Part shown: in pieces, positions 46,062 to 55,557 of the stretch | How positions within the stretch are numbered: the first letter of the stretch is position 1 | Layout of the letters: every line of letters starts with the position of its first letter | Assembly (NCBI GenBank): GCA_963714795.1 | Contig: CAVQPS010000006.1 | Coordinates: 248,001 to 312,000, forward strand | Reading direction: 5' to 3' | Origin: DATIXJ01 sp963714795 | Lineage (GTDB): Bacteria; Bacteroidota; Ignavibacteria; UBA10030; SZUA-254 | Length of the DNA: 64,000 nucleotides | Translations under genes and position numbers: made by a program | The notes under the pieces: model-generated | Databases searched by the model: none | What the model was told of the DNA's origin: nothing | What the model saw: the letters and a program-made list of their open reading frames with translations, nothing else

Positions 46062-47456
46062 ATGTCAATGAGTAAAGTTGAGATGAACATTCTTAGTTTA
46101 TTAAAGAAATTCGATAAGCCCGGTCCGCGGTACACGAGCTATCCGACAGCCCCGCTCTTTTCATCATCGTTCGGAAGAAAAGAGTACGAAGAAGAAATCG
46201 TGCGGACGAACGCGGCAGAAAGAGGCTCCAATCTCTCGTTATATTTTCATTTTCCATTTTGTGATACGCTCTGTTACTTTTGCGGCTGTACCACGATTGT
46301 TACGAATAATCAGAGTCGTATTGCCGATTACCTTTTACGTTTGAAAGCAGAGATTGATCTCCTGTCGTCGCGGATAGCACCGGGGCGGCAGGTAGTTCAA
46401 ATGCACTGGGGCGGCGGAACGCCGACGTATTTGACGCCGGAACAAATCAGTGACATTGCGGAATATATTCAGAAACGGTTTACATTCAGCGACAGTCCGG
46501 AAATCAGTGTGGAAATTGATCCCCGGGGTTTGACGTTTGAACATCTTCAAGCTTTGCGTAATTCAGGATTCAACCGCGTCAGCCTTGGATTGCAGGACTT
46601 TAACGGGGATGTGCAACGGGCGATTAACCGCAATCAATCCGAAGAAATGACGCGTCAAGCCATTGCATTTTCGCGTCAGCTTGGATTTTCCAGCCTCAAT
46701 CTCGATTTGATTTACGGATTGCCGTATCAGACACCGGAATCGTTCAGCGCCACTTTGGACAAAGTGATCGATATTCATCCCAACAGAATTGCTGCCTATA
46801 ATTTTGCCTATGTGCCGTGGATTAAACCGCATCAGAAATTAATTCATGAGGATGATCTTCCGACTCCTGAAATGAAGCTGAGAATTCTCACATTGATCAT
46901 TGAGCGGTTGGTGGAAGCCGGTTACGTGTATATCGGCATGGATCATTTTGCCACTGCCGATGACGAATTAACAATCGCTCAGCGACAGCACACGTTGTAC
47001 AGGAATTTTCAGGGGTACTCAACAAATGCCGGATGCGATCTATTCGGTCTCGGTATGTCGGCAATCAGTCATATCGGTTCAGTGTATGCACAAAATGCAA
47101 AACATATCGAAGATTATGAATCGGCGGTGGATGCCGGAATGCTTCCCACGGAAGTCGGCTATCACATGTCCGCTGACGATCAACTTCGCAAATACGTCAT
47201 TATGAGATTGATGTGCGATCTCGTCCTCAATACCGAAGAAGTGGAACGACGGTTTCAAATCGACTTCAATCAATACTTCGAAACCTCTCTAACGCAATTG
47301 AAACCCCTTCTGGATGACGGACTGTTGCTTCATCAAGGGGCATCCTACACCGTTACAATGAATGGCAGACTCTTCCTGCGTAATATTGCAATGTGTTTCG
47401 ATGCACATTTACCGGGATTTCAGAAACAGAAGCCCCTATTCTCGAGGACGGTATAA
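46062..47456 (+). CDS. hemN: Oxygen-independent coproporphyrinogen III oxidase
   Basis: A 464-residue radical-SAM enzyme of anaerobic heme synthesis. The [4Fe-4S] motif CDTLCYFCGC contains CxxxCxxC. Other HemN blocks are PGPRYTSYPTAP, VEIDPRG, RVSLGLQDF and YGLPYQTPESF. The C-terminal HemN domain is complete. I start at ATG 46062; a TTG at 46053 is closer to the weak GAGG site. Its place beside operons with 47 c-type heme sites makes sense as a way to match heme supply to demand without oxygen. Confidence 0.94.
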   Translation: MSMSKVEMNILSLLKKFDKPGPRYTSYPTAPLFSSSFGRKEYEEEIVRTNAAERGSNLSLYFHFPFCDTLCYFCGCTTIVTNNQSRIADYLLRLKAEIDLLSSRIAPGRQVVQMHWGGGTPTYLTPEQISDIAEYIQKRFTFSDSPEISVEIDPRGLTFEHLQALRNSGFNRVSLGLQDFNGDVQRAINRNQSEEMTRQAIAFSRQLGFSSLNLDLIYGLPYQTPESFSATLDKVIDIHPNRIAAYNFAYVPWIKPHQKLIHEDDLPTPEMKLRILTLIIERLVEAGYVYIGMDHFATADDELTIAQRQHTLYRNFQGYSTNAGCDLFGLGMSAISHIGSVYAQNAKHIEDYESAVDAGMLPTEVGYHMSADDQLRKYVIMRLMCDLVLNTEEVERRFQIDFNQYFETSLTQLKPLLDDGLLLHQGASYTVTMNGRLFLRNIAMCFDAHLPGFQKQKPLFSRTV

Positions 47457-47498
47457 CATGTCCGGTTTTCTATCGAACTGCTGCAAGGAGGTCCAAGC

Positions 47499-48863
47499 AT
47501 GAATGTCACAGAGCGTATTCTCGTCGTTGATGACGAAGAAATCATCCGCGATTCCATTTCCTTCATACTGAAAAAGGAAGGGTTTACCGTTCAGGTTGCA
47601 GAAAACGGAAGAGCCGCATATCAGAAGCTTTTGGAAGAAACGTTCGACATCGTTATAACCGACCTTGAAATGCCTGAGATGAAAGGGATTGAGCTTCTGG
47701 AAAAAACGATCCAGCTCAATCCGCAAACAACCGTCATTATTGTAACGGCATACGGTTCACTCGAAACTGCAATTGCTGCGTTACGGGCCGGGGCGAGCGA
47801 TTATATTTTGAAACCGGTTGAGTTTGACGAACTGCTTGTAAAAATTCGGCGCCTTCTCGATCAGAAAAAACTTCTCGTTGAAAATCAATTACTGCGGCGA
47901 CAACTTCACCGTGAAGCGGACTTTTCCAATCTTGTCGGCAAAAGTCAGCCGATGCAAAAAGTATTTGAAACGATTAAAAAAGTTTGCCGGACGGATAGTA
48001 CGGTTCTCATCACCGGCAACAGCGGAACAGGTAAAGAACTTGTTGCCAAGGCGATCCATTTCAACAGTGGCCGTTGTGAAAAACCTTTCATTACCGTCAA
48101 CTGCGGAGCGATTCCCGAAACGTTGATCGAGAGTGAATTGTTCGGACATAAAAAAGGCGCCTTCACCGGTGCGGTTGCCGATAAGATCGGATATTTTAAA
48201 GCGGCGGTCGGCGGGACGTTATTTCTTGACGAGATCAGCGAAATGCCGCTTTCGCTTCAGGTGAAACTTCTTCGTGCAATCGAACAAAAAGAAATTACGC
48301 CTGTTGGTATGTCCATTTCCGTTCCGATTGATGTTCGTTTTATTGCGGCAACGAACAGAGACCTCCGGCGTGAGGTAGCGGAAGGACGATTCCGGGAAGA
48401 CTTATTTTATCGGTTGAATGTCGTCGAATTGAAACTTCCATCTCTTATCGAACGGAAAGAAGATATTCCTCTTCTCGTCGAACACTTCATAGAAAAGTTC
48501 CGCGCTGATATGCGAAAGGACATCCGCGGGGTGGAAAGTTCTGCATTGCAAATGCTTATGCAGCATGAATGGAAAGGCGAGATCAGGGAATTGGAGAATA
48601 TCATCGAGCGCGCGGTTATCTTTTGTCAGGGAATGTATATAACTCCCAATGATCTTCCCGAATTCTTCCATTCCGGTGTTTCCATGGAATCGATGGACGG
48701 ATTTGCCTCACTTGAAGAAGCAATGAATAATCTTCAACGGCAATACCTGTTGGCGGAGTTGAAGAAAAATCAATTCAACAAGGAACAAACTGCCCGAATG
48801 CTCAAAATCAGTCTTCCGACGCTTTACAGGCGCTTGAAGACCCTTCAAATACCATTAAAGTAA
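47499..48863 (+). CDS. Sigma-54-dependent response regulator (NtrC family), copy 2
   Basis: A 454-residue paralogue of the regulator at 42875-44227 with the same three domains. The phospho-Asp is in DIVITDLEMPEMKG, Walker A is GNSGTGKE, and the sigma-54 loop is the canonical GAFTGA. The recognition helix LKISLPTLYRRLKTLQI differs from copy 1 by almost nothing, so both should read the same DNA site. It follows hemN by 42 bases with an AAGGAGG ribosome site and probably shares the hemN promoter, which could give positive feedback. Confidence 0.93.
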   Translation: MNVTERILVVDDEEIIRDSISFILKKEGFTVQVAENGRAAYQKLLEETFDIVITDLEMPEMKGIELLEKTIQLNPQTTVIIVTAYGSLETAIAALRAGASDYILKPVEFDELLVKIRRLLDQKKLLVENQLLRRQLHREADFSNLVGKSQPMQKVFETIKKVCRTDSTVLITGNSGTGKELVAKAIHFNSGRCEKPFITVNCGAIPETLIESELFGHKKGAFTGAVADKIGYFKAAVGGTLFLDEISEMPLSLQVKLLRAIEQKEITPVGMSISVPIDVRFIAATNRDLRREVAEGRFREDLFYRLNVVELKLPSLIERKEDIPLLVEHFIEKFRADMRKDIRGVESSALQMLMQHEWKGEIRELENIIERAVIFCQGMYITPNDLPEFFHSGVSMESMDGFASLEEAMNNLQRQYLLAELKKNQFNKEQTARMLKISLPTLYRRLKTLQIPLK

Positions 48864-48955
48864 CGGTATTATCGTACCATTACTTTTTGTTCTTTCTTTA
48901 ATACTCTCACACTTGATTTAGTGGTTGGAATTTAGTTTAATTCATATGGTTTTTC

Positions 48956-48973
48956 AGAAATGATAACCATTGA
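48956..48973 (+). promoter_or_regulatory. Candidate activator site upstream of the first cytochrome operon
   Basis: The motif AGAAATGATAACCATTGA, about 75-90 bases upstream of the sigma-54 -24 element. It shares AGAAATGAT and TTGA with the site at 59348-59368. It is also framed by a longer inverted repeat, ATTCATATGGTT with AACCATTGAAT. Confidence 0.35.
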
Positions 48974-49046
48974 ATTACCTCTTCTCATGGGTGAAATAAG
49001 ATTAATTTAAAATGATTCATTTGGTTCTTTGAATAAACGTCTCGAA

Positions 49047-49062
49047 CGGCACATTGTTTGCA
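49047..49062 (+). promoter_or_regulatory. Sigma-54 promoter of the first cytochrome operon
   Basis: CGGCACATTGTTTGCA has the exact GG-N10-GC spacing and the TTGCA -12 box, lacking only the first T of TGGCAC. It lies 35 bases before the usp start. No competing sigma-70 promoter was evident in 48864-49096. Confidence 0.65.
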
Positions 49063-49096
49063 CATCTCAATTCATCAAGATGGCAGATAAGATATA

Positions 49097-49618
49097 ATGA
49101 ATCTCATAAAAAAAATCTTAGTTCCGACTGATTTTTCGATGTTATCGTTCGCAGGTGTCGAATATGCTCATTCACTTGGGGAACAATATGGTGCGGAAAT
49201 TCATCTTGTGAATGTGATCGAGTCATTTTCCGGCAAGCAAACTCCGTATGTCGATGAATTTTCGGAAACGGTTCTCCGGGATAAGGATAATGAGGCTCTC
49301 CGGCGGCTGGAAGAAGTGAGCCGAAAGTTTTTTTCTGAGGCAAAAAAGGTAAATCATGTCATTCTGCGTGGTGATCCTGTCGAAGAAATTGTTCGATATG
49401 CCCGGTCCCGGAACTGTGATCTCATTGTGATGGCAACGCACGGACGTACGGGTGTTGCGCACATCATGGTGGGAAGCGTTGCTGAAAAAGTCGTGCGTCA
49501 CTCACCGATTCCCGTTCTCACGGTGAAACCGGAAGAAATGCAAAATCATTTTATGGAACGTGAAGATATCGATGAACAGCTTCATCTTCCATCTCGTGAA
49601 AGTAAAACAGGTAAATGA
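49097..49618 (+). CDS. Universal stress protein (UspA family)
   Basis: A 173-residue single-domain USP. The nucleotide-binding end reads ATHGRTGVAHIMVGSVAEKV, which keeps the G-x9-GS element, so ATP binding is plausible. It is the first gene of the cytochrome operon and overlaps the upstream extension of the next frame. USPs often accompany anaerobic respiration genes in sigma-54 or redox regulons. The effector here is unknown. Confidence 0.9.
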   Translation: MNLIKKILVPTDFSMLSFAGVEYAHSLGEQYGAEIHLVNVIESFSGKQTPYVDEFSETVLRDKDNEALRRLEEVSRKFFSEAKKVNHVILRGDPVEEIVRYARSRNCDLIVMATHGRTGVAHIMVGSVAEKVVRHSPIPVLTVKPEEMQNHFMEREDIDEQLHLPSRESKTGK

Positions 49619-49677
49619 ATAAAAAACAGATTCGTGTAACTCAAGAAATACACTTAATCAATAAGGAAGGAAAACAC

Positions 49678-50223
49678 ATGATACGAACAATTTCTTTTGT
49701 GATGTTGATCGGCTGCCTGATGCTGTTTGTTATGCCGGGTGTTGCGCAGAATAAATATGTCGGTACCAAGATTTGCGCCCCATGCCATAAGATGGAAAGC
49801 ACCGGTAAACAATTTGATCTCTGGCAGAAGACAGCACATGCGACTGCTTATAAAACACTCACGTCACCTGCGGCAGATTCAATTGCCAAGGCGAAAGGTC
49901 TGAAAAAGAGTGCGGTGGAATCCCCGGAGTGTTTGAAATGCCACGTTTTGCAGGCAGATGCCGCGTCAATTGACAAGACATTCGATCTCAAGGACGGTGT
50001 GCAATGTGAAGTTTGCCATGGAGCAGGATCCAGCTATAAAGCGATGGCAACTATGAAAGATCATGCAAAGGCAGTTGCCGCAGGACTGAAAGAATATAAA
50101 GACGATGCTGCAATTCAGAAACTTTGTGTAACGTGCCATAACGATCAAAGTCCGACACATAAAGAATTTAAGCTGAAAGATATGTGGGACAAGATCAAGC
50201 ATCCGATGCCGAAAAAATCGTAA
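49678..50223 (+). CDS. Periplasmic tetraheme cytochrome c (c554-like)
   Basis: A 181-residue exported cytochrome. ATG 49678 has the ribosome site AAGGAAGG and gives a signal peptide (TISFVMLIGCLMLFVMPGVAQ). Four CxxCH sites are seen (CAPCH, CLKCH, CEVCH, CVTCH). The N-terminal phrase YVGTKICAPCHK is typical of the cytochrome c554 family. The frame extends upstream to 49615 but without a signal peptide at its start. It probably shuttles electrons between the membrane complexes encoded downstream and their acceptor. Confidence 0.88.
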   Translation: MIRTISFVMLIGCLMLFVMPGVAQNKYVGTKICAPCHKMESTGKQFDLWQKTAHATAYKTLTSPAADSIAKAKGLKKSAVESPECLKCHVLQADAASIDKTFDLKDGVQCEVCHGAGSSYKAMATMKDHAKAVAAGLKEYKDDAAIQKLCVTCHNDQSPTHKEFKLKDMWDKIKHPMPKKS

Positions 50224-50295
50224 AGACGGCAATCTCATTTAATGTTATCAAGAACTCTGCCGGTCGGATGGTCTGACCGGCAGGGTATTGTAATC

Positions 50296-52518
50296 ATGAA
50301 AATATCATATGTGTTCATCCTTATAGGATTACTTTGTGTTTGGTTTGCGATTCCGTTGCAAGAAGGGATTGCTCAATCGAATGCAGATTGTCTCGCCTGC
50401 CACAGCGATCAGTCTCTGACGATGGAAAAGGGAGGGAAAACAATTTCCATCGGTGTCAAAGAAGATGTTCTGTTGCAGTCACCTCATAAAAAGCTTGCCT
50501 GCATAGCATGTCATACCGGTTTCAATCCGGAAAATATTCCTCACAAAGAAACTATTACGCCGGTAAACTGCCTCACATGCCATAAAGACGTTCCGTTCAA
50601 ACATACGTTTCATCCGCAATTGGGTCAGGCTATTGCCTCTCATCAGGAACCGGATGTTTCCTGCAAAGATTGCCATGGAACGCATGATATTGTTTCTCCG
50701 AAAGTTCCGGGTTCAAAGTTTTCCGGCACCCACCTTGTCGATGCGTGCGGTGAATGCCATAGTGATGTCAAAGAAAATTTTCAGGCATCGTCACACGGTA
50801 GGGCGCTTGCGGCAAACGTCAGCGGTGCACCGAATTGTTTGACCTGCCATCAGAATCAGATCGTCGGTACGGGAACTGAAGCGGATACATTGGCTCACAA
50901 AATAACGCAGGAAAAATTATGCCTGTCGTGCCATCTCGATAATCCCGACGTCAGGGCGAGAACTTCTCCATCCGCAGGATTCATTGCGGCATACGAAAAT
51001 AGCGTACACGGTAAGGCTCTTCGCGGCGGTAATGCCCGTGCAGCGAATTGCATCGACTGTCACGGCAGTCACCAAATGATGAAAGGCGATGAAGAGGCTT
51101 CATTCGTCAATCGCAAAAACATTCCGAACACGTGTGGAAAATGTCACGGAGACATTGCCGACCAATACCGGCAAAGTGTCCATGGTGTTGCCATGGCGAA
51201 CGGAGTGAAGGATGCGCCGGTGTGTACCGATTGTCATGGCGAACACAATATCCTTAAACATGGTGATCCGAATTCTCCGGTGGCAGCAGCGAACGTTTCG
51301 ACGCAGGTCTGCTCGCCGTGTCATAATTCCGTCAAGCTTTCTTCGAAATACGGTATTGCCGGAGACCGATCGCAAACGTTCGCCGATAGCTACCACGGAT
51401 TGGCAATTCGCGGCGGATCCGTCGAAGTGGCCAATTGTGCGAGCTGCCACACTGCACATAATATCAAGCCCTCCGCAGATTCCACGTCGAGCGTGAACAA
51501 AAAGAATCTTGCGGTAACATGCGGCAAATGTCATCCCGGCGCAAATAATAAATTCGCGGTCGGGGCGGTTCATGTCGCAATGACCGCCAACGAAGATCCA
51601 TCGTTGTACTGGATTACGACCACATATATCATTCTTATTTTCACCGTCATCGGCGGGATGGTTATTCATAATCTTCTCGACTTCATCAGAAAGTCGAGAC
51701 GAAAATTGATGATCCGCCGCGGATTATTGGTTGAGGAACAGTTGGGTCACAGCCTCTATGTCCGCATGACGCTCAATGAACGATTACAGCATGGTGCTTT
51801 GCTTATCAGTTTCTTCCTTCTCGTCTTTACCGGATTCATGTTGCGCTATCCCGAGGCATGGTGGGTCGTTGCTCTCCGGTCGCTTGATGAACATATTTTC
51901 AATTTACGAAGTCTCGTCCACCGGATTTCGGCGGTTATCATGGTACTTGCCGGGCTGTATCATATTTATTACGTGACGTTAACTGAACGGGGCCGAAATC
52001 TCATCCGGGACCTTATGCCGCGTCTGCAGGATGCGCGTGATGCTGTTGCAGTCATGAAGTACAATCTCGGTATATCGCGGGTCAAGCCGCGTTTTGGTCG
52101 ATTCAGTTATATCGAAAAAAGTGAATACTGGGCGCTGGTGTGGGGGACGATGATCATGGCGACAACCGGTGTCATTATGTGGTTCGATAATACTTTTATC
52201 GGAATATTTACCAAACTCGGATATGATATTTCGCGGACGATACATTTTTATGAAGCTTGGCTTGCCACACTTGCCATCATTGTTTGGCATCTCTATTATG
52301 TGATCTTTAATCCGGATACGTATCCGATCAATCTTGCGTTCTTCAAAGGGACCATTACGGAAGCGGAAATGGAAGAAGAACATCCGCTTGAGCTCGAAGC
52401 ACTGTCACAGAAAATGATCGAAGACGACATTGCTGAACAAACCGACGAAGATCCGGAACAACAAGACCCGGAATCGAACGCGGAAAATAAATCTGATAAT
52501 ACGGAGAAACCGCGATGA
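50296..52518 (+). CDS. 13-heme cytochrome c fused to a cytochrome b561-like quinone module (CbcL-like)
   Basis: A 740-residue protein. After a signal sequence (residues 1-27), about 410 residues carry 13 CxxCH sites. Then come five membrane helices (YWITTTYIILIFTVIGGMVI, HGALLISFFLLVFTGFMLRY and others) with His residues suited to two b hemes, as in HydC/FdnI. The last 60 residues are an acidic tail. The architecture matches Geobacter CbcL, which passes electrons from menaquinol to periplasmic cytochromes, but with more hemes than the nine known there. It overlaps the next gene by 4 bases. Confidence 0.85.
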   Translation: MKISYVFILIGLLCVWFAIPLQEGIAQSNADCLACHSDQSLTMEKGGKTISIGVKEDVLLQSPHKKLACIACHTGFNPENIPHKETITPVNCLTCHKDVPFKHTFHPQLGQAIASHQEPDVSCKDCHGTHDIVSPKVPGSKFSGTHLVDACGECHSDVKENFQASSHGRALAANVSGAPNCLTCHQNQIVGTGTEADTLAHKITQEKLCLSCHLDNPDVRARTSPSAGFIAAYENSVHGKALRGGNARAANCIDCHGSHQMMKGDEEASFVNRKNIPNTCGKCHGDIADQYRQSVHGVAMANGVKDAPVCTDCHGEHNILKHGDPNSPVAAANVSTQVCSPCHNSVKLSSKYGIAGDRSQTFADSYHGLAIRGGSVEVANCASCHTAHNIKPSADSTSSVNKKNLAVTCGKCHPGANNKFAVGAVHVAMTANEDPSLYWITTTYIILIFTVIGGMVIHNLLDFIRKSRRKLMIRRGLLVEEQLGHSLYVRMTLNERLQHGALLISFFLLVFTGFMLRYPEAWWVVALRSLDEHIFNLRSLVHRISAVIMVLAGLYHIYYVTLTERGRNLIRDLMPRLQDARDAVAVMKYNLGISRVKPRFGRFSYIEKSEYWALVWGTMIMATTGVIMWFDNTFIGIFTKLGYDISRTIHFYEAWLATLAIIVWHLYYVIFNPDTYPINLAFFKGTITEAEMEEEHPLELEALSQKMIEDDIAEQTDEDPEQQDPESNAENKSDNTEKPR

Positions 52519-54014
52519 GAAGAATTTTTCCGAGTTCTTTTTATAATCTCACCACGCTCGTCGGACTTGCCGTTGTTGTTGTTTCGCTCGGAGTTGTTGT
52601 CTTCTTTGCACTTCTGGAAGCGACAGCGGAAAATTCCAATCCCTATATGGGAATCATTGCCTTCGTGATCGTTCCGTTGTTTCTCGTCATCGGCATTCTT
52701 TTGGTCATTGCCGGTGTCTGGCGTGAACATCGGCGTGAGCGATTGGGAAAACCGCATGGGTTACGATTACCGCAAATCGACTTCAATAATCCGCGACACA
52801 GGACTGCGGTGACAACAATCCTGGCAGGCACATTGGTACTCCTTTTCATCATCGGATTTACAAGCTTTAAAGCGTATGAACACACCGAGTCGGATCAATT
52901 TTGCGGTGAAACATGTCATAGCGTGATGGAGCCGGAATACACCGCCTATCAGTTTTCTCCCCATGCGAGGGTGGGCTGTGTTCAATGTCATATCGGATCG
53001 GGTGCGAGTTATTTTGTGAAATCGAAACTTTCCGGAAGCTATCAGGTGTACGCGGTGTTGTTCAATAAAGTTCCGAGACCGATCCCGACACCGATTGAAA
53101 ATTTGCGCCCGGCACAACAAACATGCGAACAATGTCACTGGCCCAAACATTTCTACAGTGAAAAACAGCATGTGAACACATATTATATCTCTGATGAACA
53201 CAACACAAAGTGGACGCTGAATCTTTTGATGAAGATCGGCGGCGGAAATAGTGAAGCCGGACCGACCTCCGGTATTCATTGGCACATGAATATTGCTCAC
53301 GAAGTCACGTATGCGGCTCTTGACCGCGAACGCCAAATTATTCCGTGGGTCAAATCGCGGACGCTGGACGGCAAGGAAACAATTTATCGGAGTTCGGAAA
53401 TTCAGGTTTCCGACGATTCGCTGAAAAATGCATTCACGCGACGCATGGACTGCATCGATTGTCATAATCGCCCGACACATATTTATCATCCTCCGGCACG
53501 TTCCGTCGATAATGTGCTGGCAGCCGGCTGGATCGATCCGAATCTTCCCAGCATCAAAAGTATTGCGGTCAAAGCTCTTGAAAATCCGTACACGACGAAA
53601 CAGGGCGGGTTGGACACGATCCGGATATTTATGGAAGATTTTTATAAACAAACCTATCCTGACATTGCCTCGAAAGAAAGCGTGAAAATCGATAGTGCCA
53701 TCGTTCAGGTACAAAAGCTGTACAGCAGAAATTATTTTCCGGAAATGCAGGTAAGCTGGAAACGTTTTCCCGATAATCTCGGACACTTGTATTACAAAGG
53801 ATGTTTCCGGTGTCACGACGGAAAGCATGTCAGCGACGACGGGAAGGTGCTTTCCCGTGATTGCAACACCTGCCATACGATTCTTGCACAACAGTTCGAA
53901 AACGATTCTCTCCGTATTTCACTCGCCGGAATCGAATACCGTCATCCCGTGGATATCGGCGATGCATGGAAAGAAATGAATTGCAGTGACTGTCACAATC
54001 CAAGCGACCAATAA
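52515..54014 (+). CDS. NapC/NirT-like membrane-anchored heptaheme cytochrome
   Basis: A 499-residue protein with three N-terminal hydrophobic segments (the last is TTILAGTLVLLFIIGFTSF), followed by a periplasmic heme domain. Six CxxCH sites (CVQCH, CEQCH, CIDCH, CFRCH, CNTCH, CSDCH) and one CGETCH of the CxxxCH form are present. The block CGETCHSVMEPEYTAYQFSP marks the NapC/NrfH-related quinol dehydrogenase family. It may feed electrons from the quinone pool or relay them from the CbcL-like protein. The unusual first heme site is noted separately. Confidence 0.82.
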   Translation: MRRIFPSSFYNLTTLVGLAVVVVSLGVVVFFALLEATAENSNPYMGIIAFVIVPLFLVIGILLVIAGVWREHRRERLGKPHGLRLPQIDFNNPRHRTAVTTILAGTLVLLFIIGFTSFKAYEHTESDQFCGETCHSVMEPEYTAYQFSPHARVGCVQCHIGSGASYFVKSKLSGSYQVYAVLFNKVPRPIPTPIENLRPAQQTCEQCHWPKHFYSEKQHVNTYYISDEHNTKWTLNLLMKIGGGNSEAGPTSGIHWHMNIAHEVTYAALDRERQIIPWVKSRTLDGKETIYRSSEIQVSDDSLKNAFTRRMDCIDCHNRPTHIYHPPARSVDNVLAAGWIDPNLPSIKSIAVKALENPYTTKQGGLDTIRIFMEDFYKQTYPDIASKESVKIDSAIVQVQKLYSRNYFPEMQVSWKRFPDNLGHLYYKGCFRCHDGKHVSDDGKVLSRDCNTCHTILAQQFENDSLRISLAGIEYRHPVDIGDAWKEMNCSDCHNPSDQ

Positions 54015-54022
54015 AAGGACAT

Positions 54023-54481
54023 ATGAATTCCAACGAAGAAATTCCACAAAGCCATGAAGAGCGGCGAACCTTTTTGAAAATTCTTTTATCGGGAGGTTTG
54101 ATTGCCCTCGGCGGTTCTATTCTCTATCCCATCCTCGCTTATCTGAAGCCGCCGAAACAGGGCGAAGTGGAGGTGACGAGTGTAAAAGCCGGAAAGCTGG
54201 GCGAACTGGAAAAGGATTCCGGTAAAATCGTGAAATTCGGAAACAAGCCGGTCATTTTGATACGAACCGCGAATGACGAGCTTCGAGCATTTTCTGCGAC
54301 CTGCACACATCTTGAATGCACTGTCCAATATCGAAAGGATTTTGGACTTATTTGGTGCGCGTGCCATAACGGCAAATACGATCTGAACGGCCGCAATGTC
54401 TCCGGACCGCCGCCGCGTCCGCTTGACGAGTACCGTGTGGTTGTTCAAGGAGAGGAGGTTCTCATTTCGAAGAAAGTATGA
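54023..54481 (+). CDS. Rieske iron-sulfur subunit of a bc-type complex
   Basis: A 152-residue protein with a twin-arginine-like start (ERRTFLKILLSGG) and one membrane helix. The Rieske domain binds its cluster through CTHLEC and CACHNGKY, including the two extra cysteines of respiratory Rieske proteins. GPPPRPLDEY is the conserved Pro loop. It overlaps the cytochrome b gene, so the two belong to one quinol-oxidising complex. Confidence 0.93.
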   Translation: MNSNEEIPQSHEERRTFLKILLSGGLIALGGSILYPILAYLKPPKQGEVEVTSVKAGKLGELEKDSGKIVKFGNKPVILIRTANDELRAFSATCTHLECTVQYRKDFGLIWCACHNGKYDLNGRNVSGPPPRPLDEYRVVVQGEEVLISKKV

Positions 54482-55557
54482 AAACGAGAATTCAAAAATT
54501 GTATTCCTGGATGAATGAGCGGGTTGAGCTCGACGACCTCGTCGATTTTATGGGAAAAAAATATGTGCCTCAGCATTCCCATTCGGTCTGGTATTACTTC
54601 GGAGGAGTTTCATTATTCCTTTTTATTATACAAGTGGTGACCGGCATTCTTCTTTTGTTGTATTATAAGAGCGGTGAAGACCTGTCGTTTGAAAGTATTC
54701 AATTCATCATGTCGAAAGTTCAGTTCGGCTGGCTCATCCGCTCGATCCATAGCTGGACAGCGAATCTATTCATCCTTTCCGCGATGGTGCATATGTTCAG
54801 CGTCTATTTCGGAAAGGCATACCGTAAACCGAGGGAAATAACATGGTTGACGGGGATGCTCATGTTTTTCCTTGCACTTGCATTCGGTTTCAGCGGCTAT
54901 TTGCTTCCATGGAATGAGCTTGCGTTCTTTGCGACAAAGGTCGGTACCGATATTGCCGGTATCCTTCCGTTCATTGGCAAACCGATCATGCAGTTGCTGC
55001 GCAGCGGTGATGATGTCACCGGTGCAACTCTTTCACGGTTCTTCGGTTTCCATGTCGCAGTGTTCCCCGGAATTTTTACTGTGCTTCTCGGGATTCATCT
55101 TCTTCTGGTGCAGCGTCAGGGAATGAGCGAACCGCTCAATGCAGGGGACGGGGTGAAGTCCGATCAAAAACGGATGCCGTTCTTCCCGAATTTTATGTTG
55201 CGTGATCTTCTGCTCTGGCTGATTGTTCTCAACCTGATTGCCATTCTTGCGGTGTTTTTTCCATGGGAACTCGGAAAGAAAGCGGACGCATTTGCACCGG
55301 CTCCGGCAGGCATCAAACCGGAATGGTACTTTTTATTTATGTTTCAAACGCTGAAATATATTCCGGGTAAACTCTGGATTTTCGATGGCGAAGTGTTCGG
55401 CATCATGTTGTTCGGCGCTGCCGGATTACTCTGGATGCTGATTCCTTTTTGGGATCGAAAAAGTTCCCGCGGCGAGCAAACCCGGTTCATCAATTATATC
55501 GGCTTGTTCGTCATCATGTACATTATGATCTTTACAATCATCGGATGGCTCGCATGA
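54478..55557 (+). CDS. Cytochrome b (b6f-like) subunit
   Basis: A 359-residue membrane protein with eight or so helices. Two pairs of heme-ligand His occur in helices 2 and 4 (IRSIHSW with VHMFSVYFGKAYR, and FFGFHVAVFPG with GIHLLLV). The quinol-site motif is PEWY (GIKPEWYFLFMFQ), as in many bacterial and b6f-type cytochromes. The N- and C-terminal halves are fused in one chain. No cytochrome c1 gene is present; the next gene is an 11-heme cytochrome. Confidence 0.92.
   Translation: MKTRIQKLYSWMNERVELDDLVDFMGKKYVPQHSHSVWYYFGGVSLFLFIIQVVTGILLLLYYKSGEDLSFESIQFIMSKVQFGWLIRSIHSWTANLFILSAMVHMFSVYFGKAYRKPREITWLTGMLMFFLALAFGFSGYLLPWNELAFFATKVGTDIAGILPFIGKPIMQLLRSGDDVTGATLSRFFGFHVAVFPGIFTVLLGIHLLLVQRQGMSEPLNAGDGVKSDQKRMPFFPNFMLRDLLLWLIVLNLIAILAVFFPWELGKKADAFAPAPAGIKPEWYFLFMFQTLKYIPGKLWIFDGEVFGIMLFGAAGLLWMLIPFWDRKSSRGEQTRFINYIGLFVIMYIMIFTIIGWLA

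Noticed and set aside
49047..49062. Sigma-70 promoter for the first cytochrome operon
   Set aside because: No pair of -35/-10 hexamers with suitable spacing stood out in 48864-49096, whereas the sigma-54 pattern is clear.
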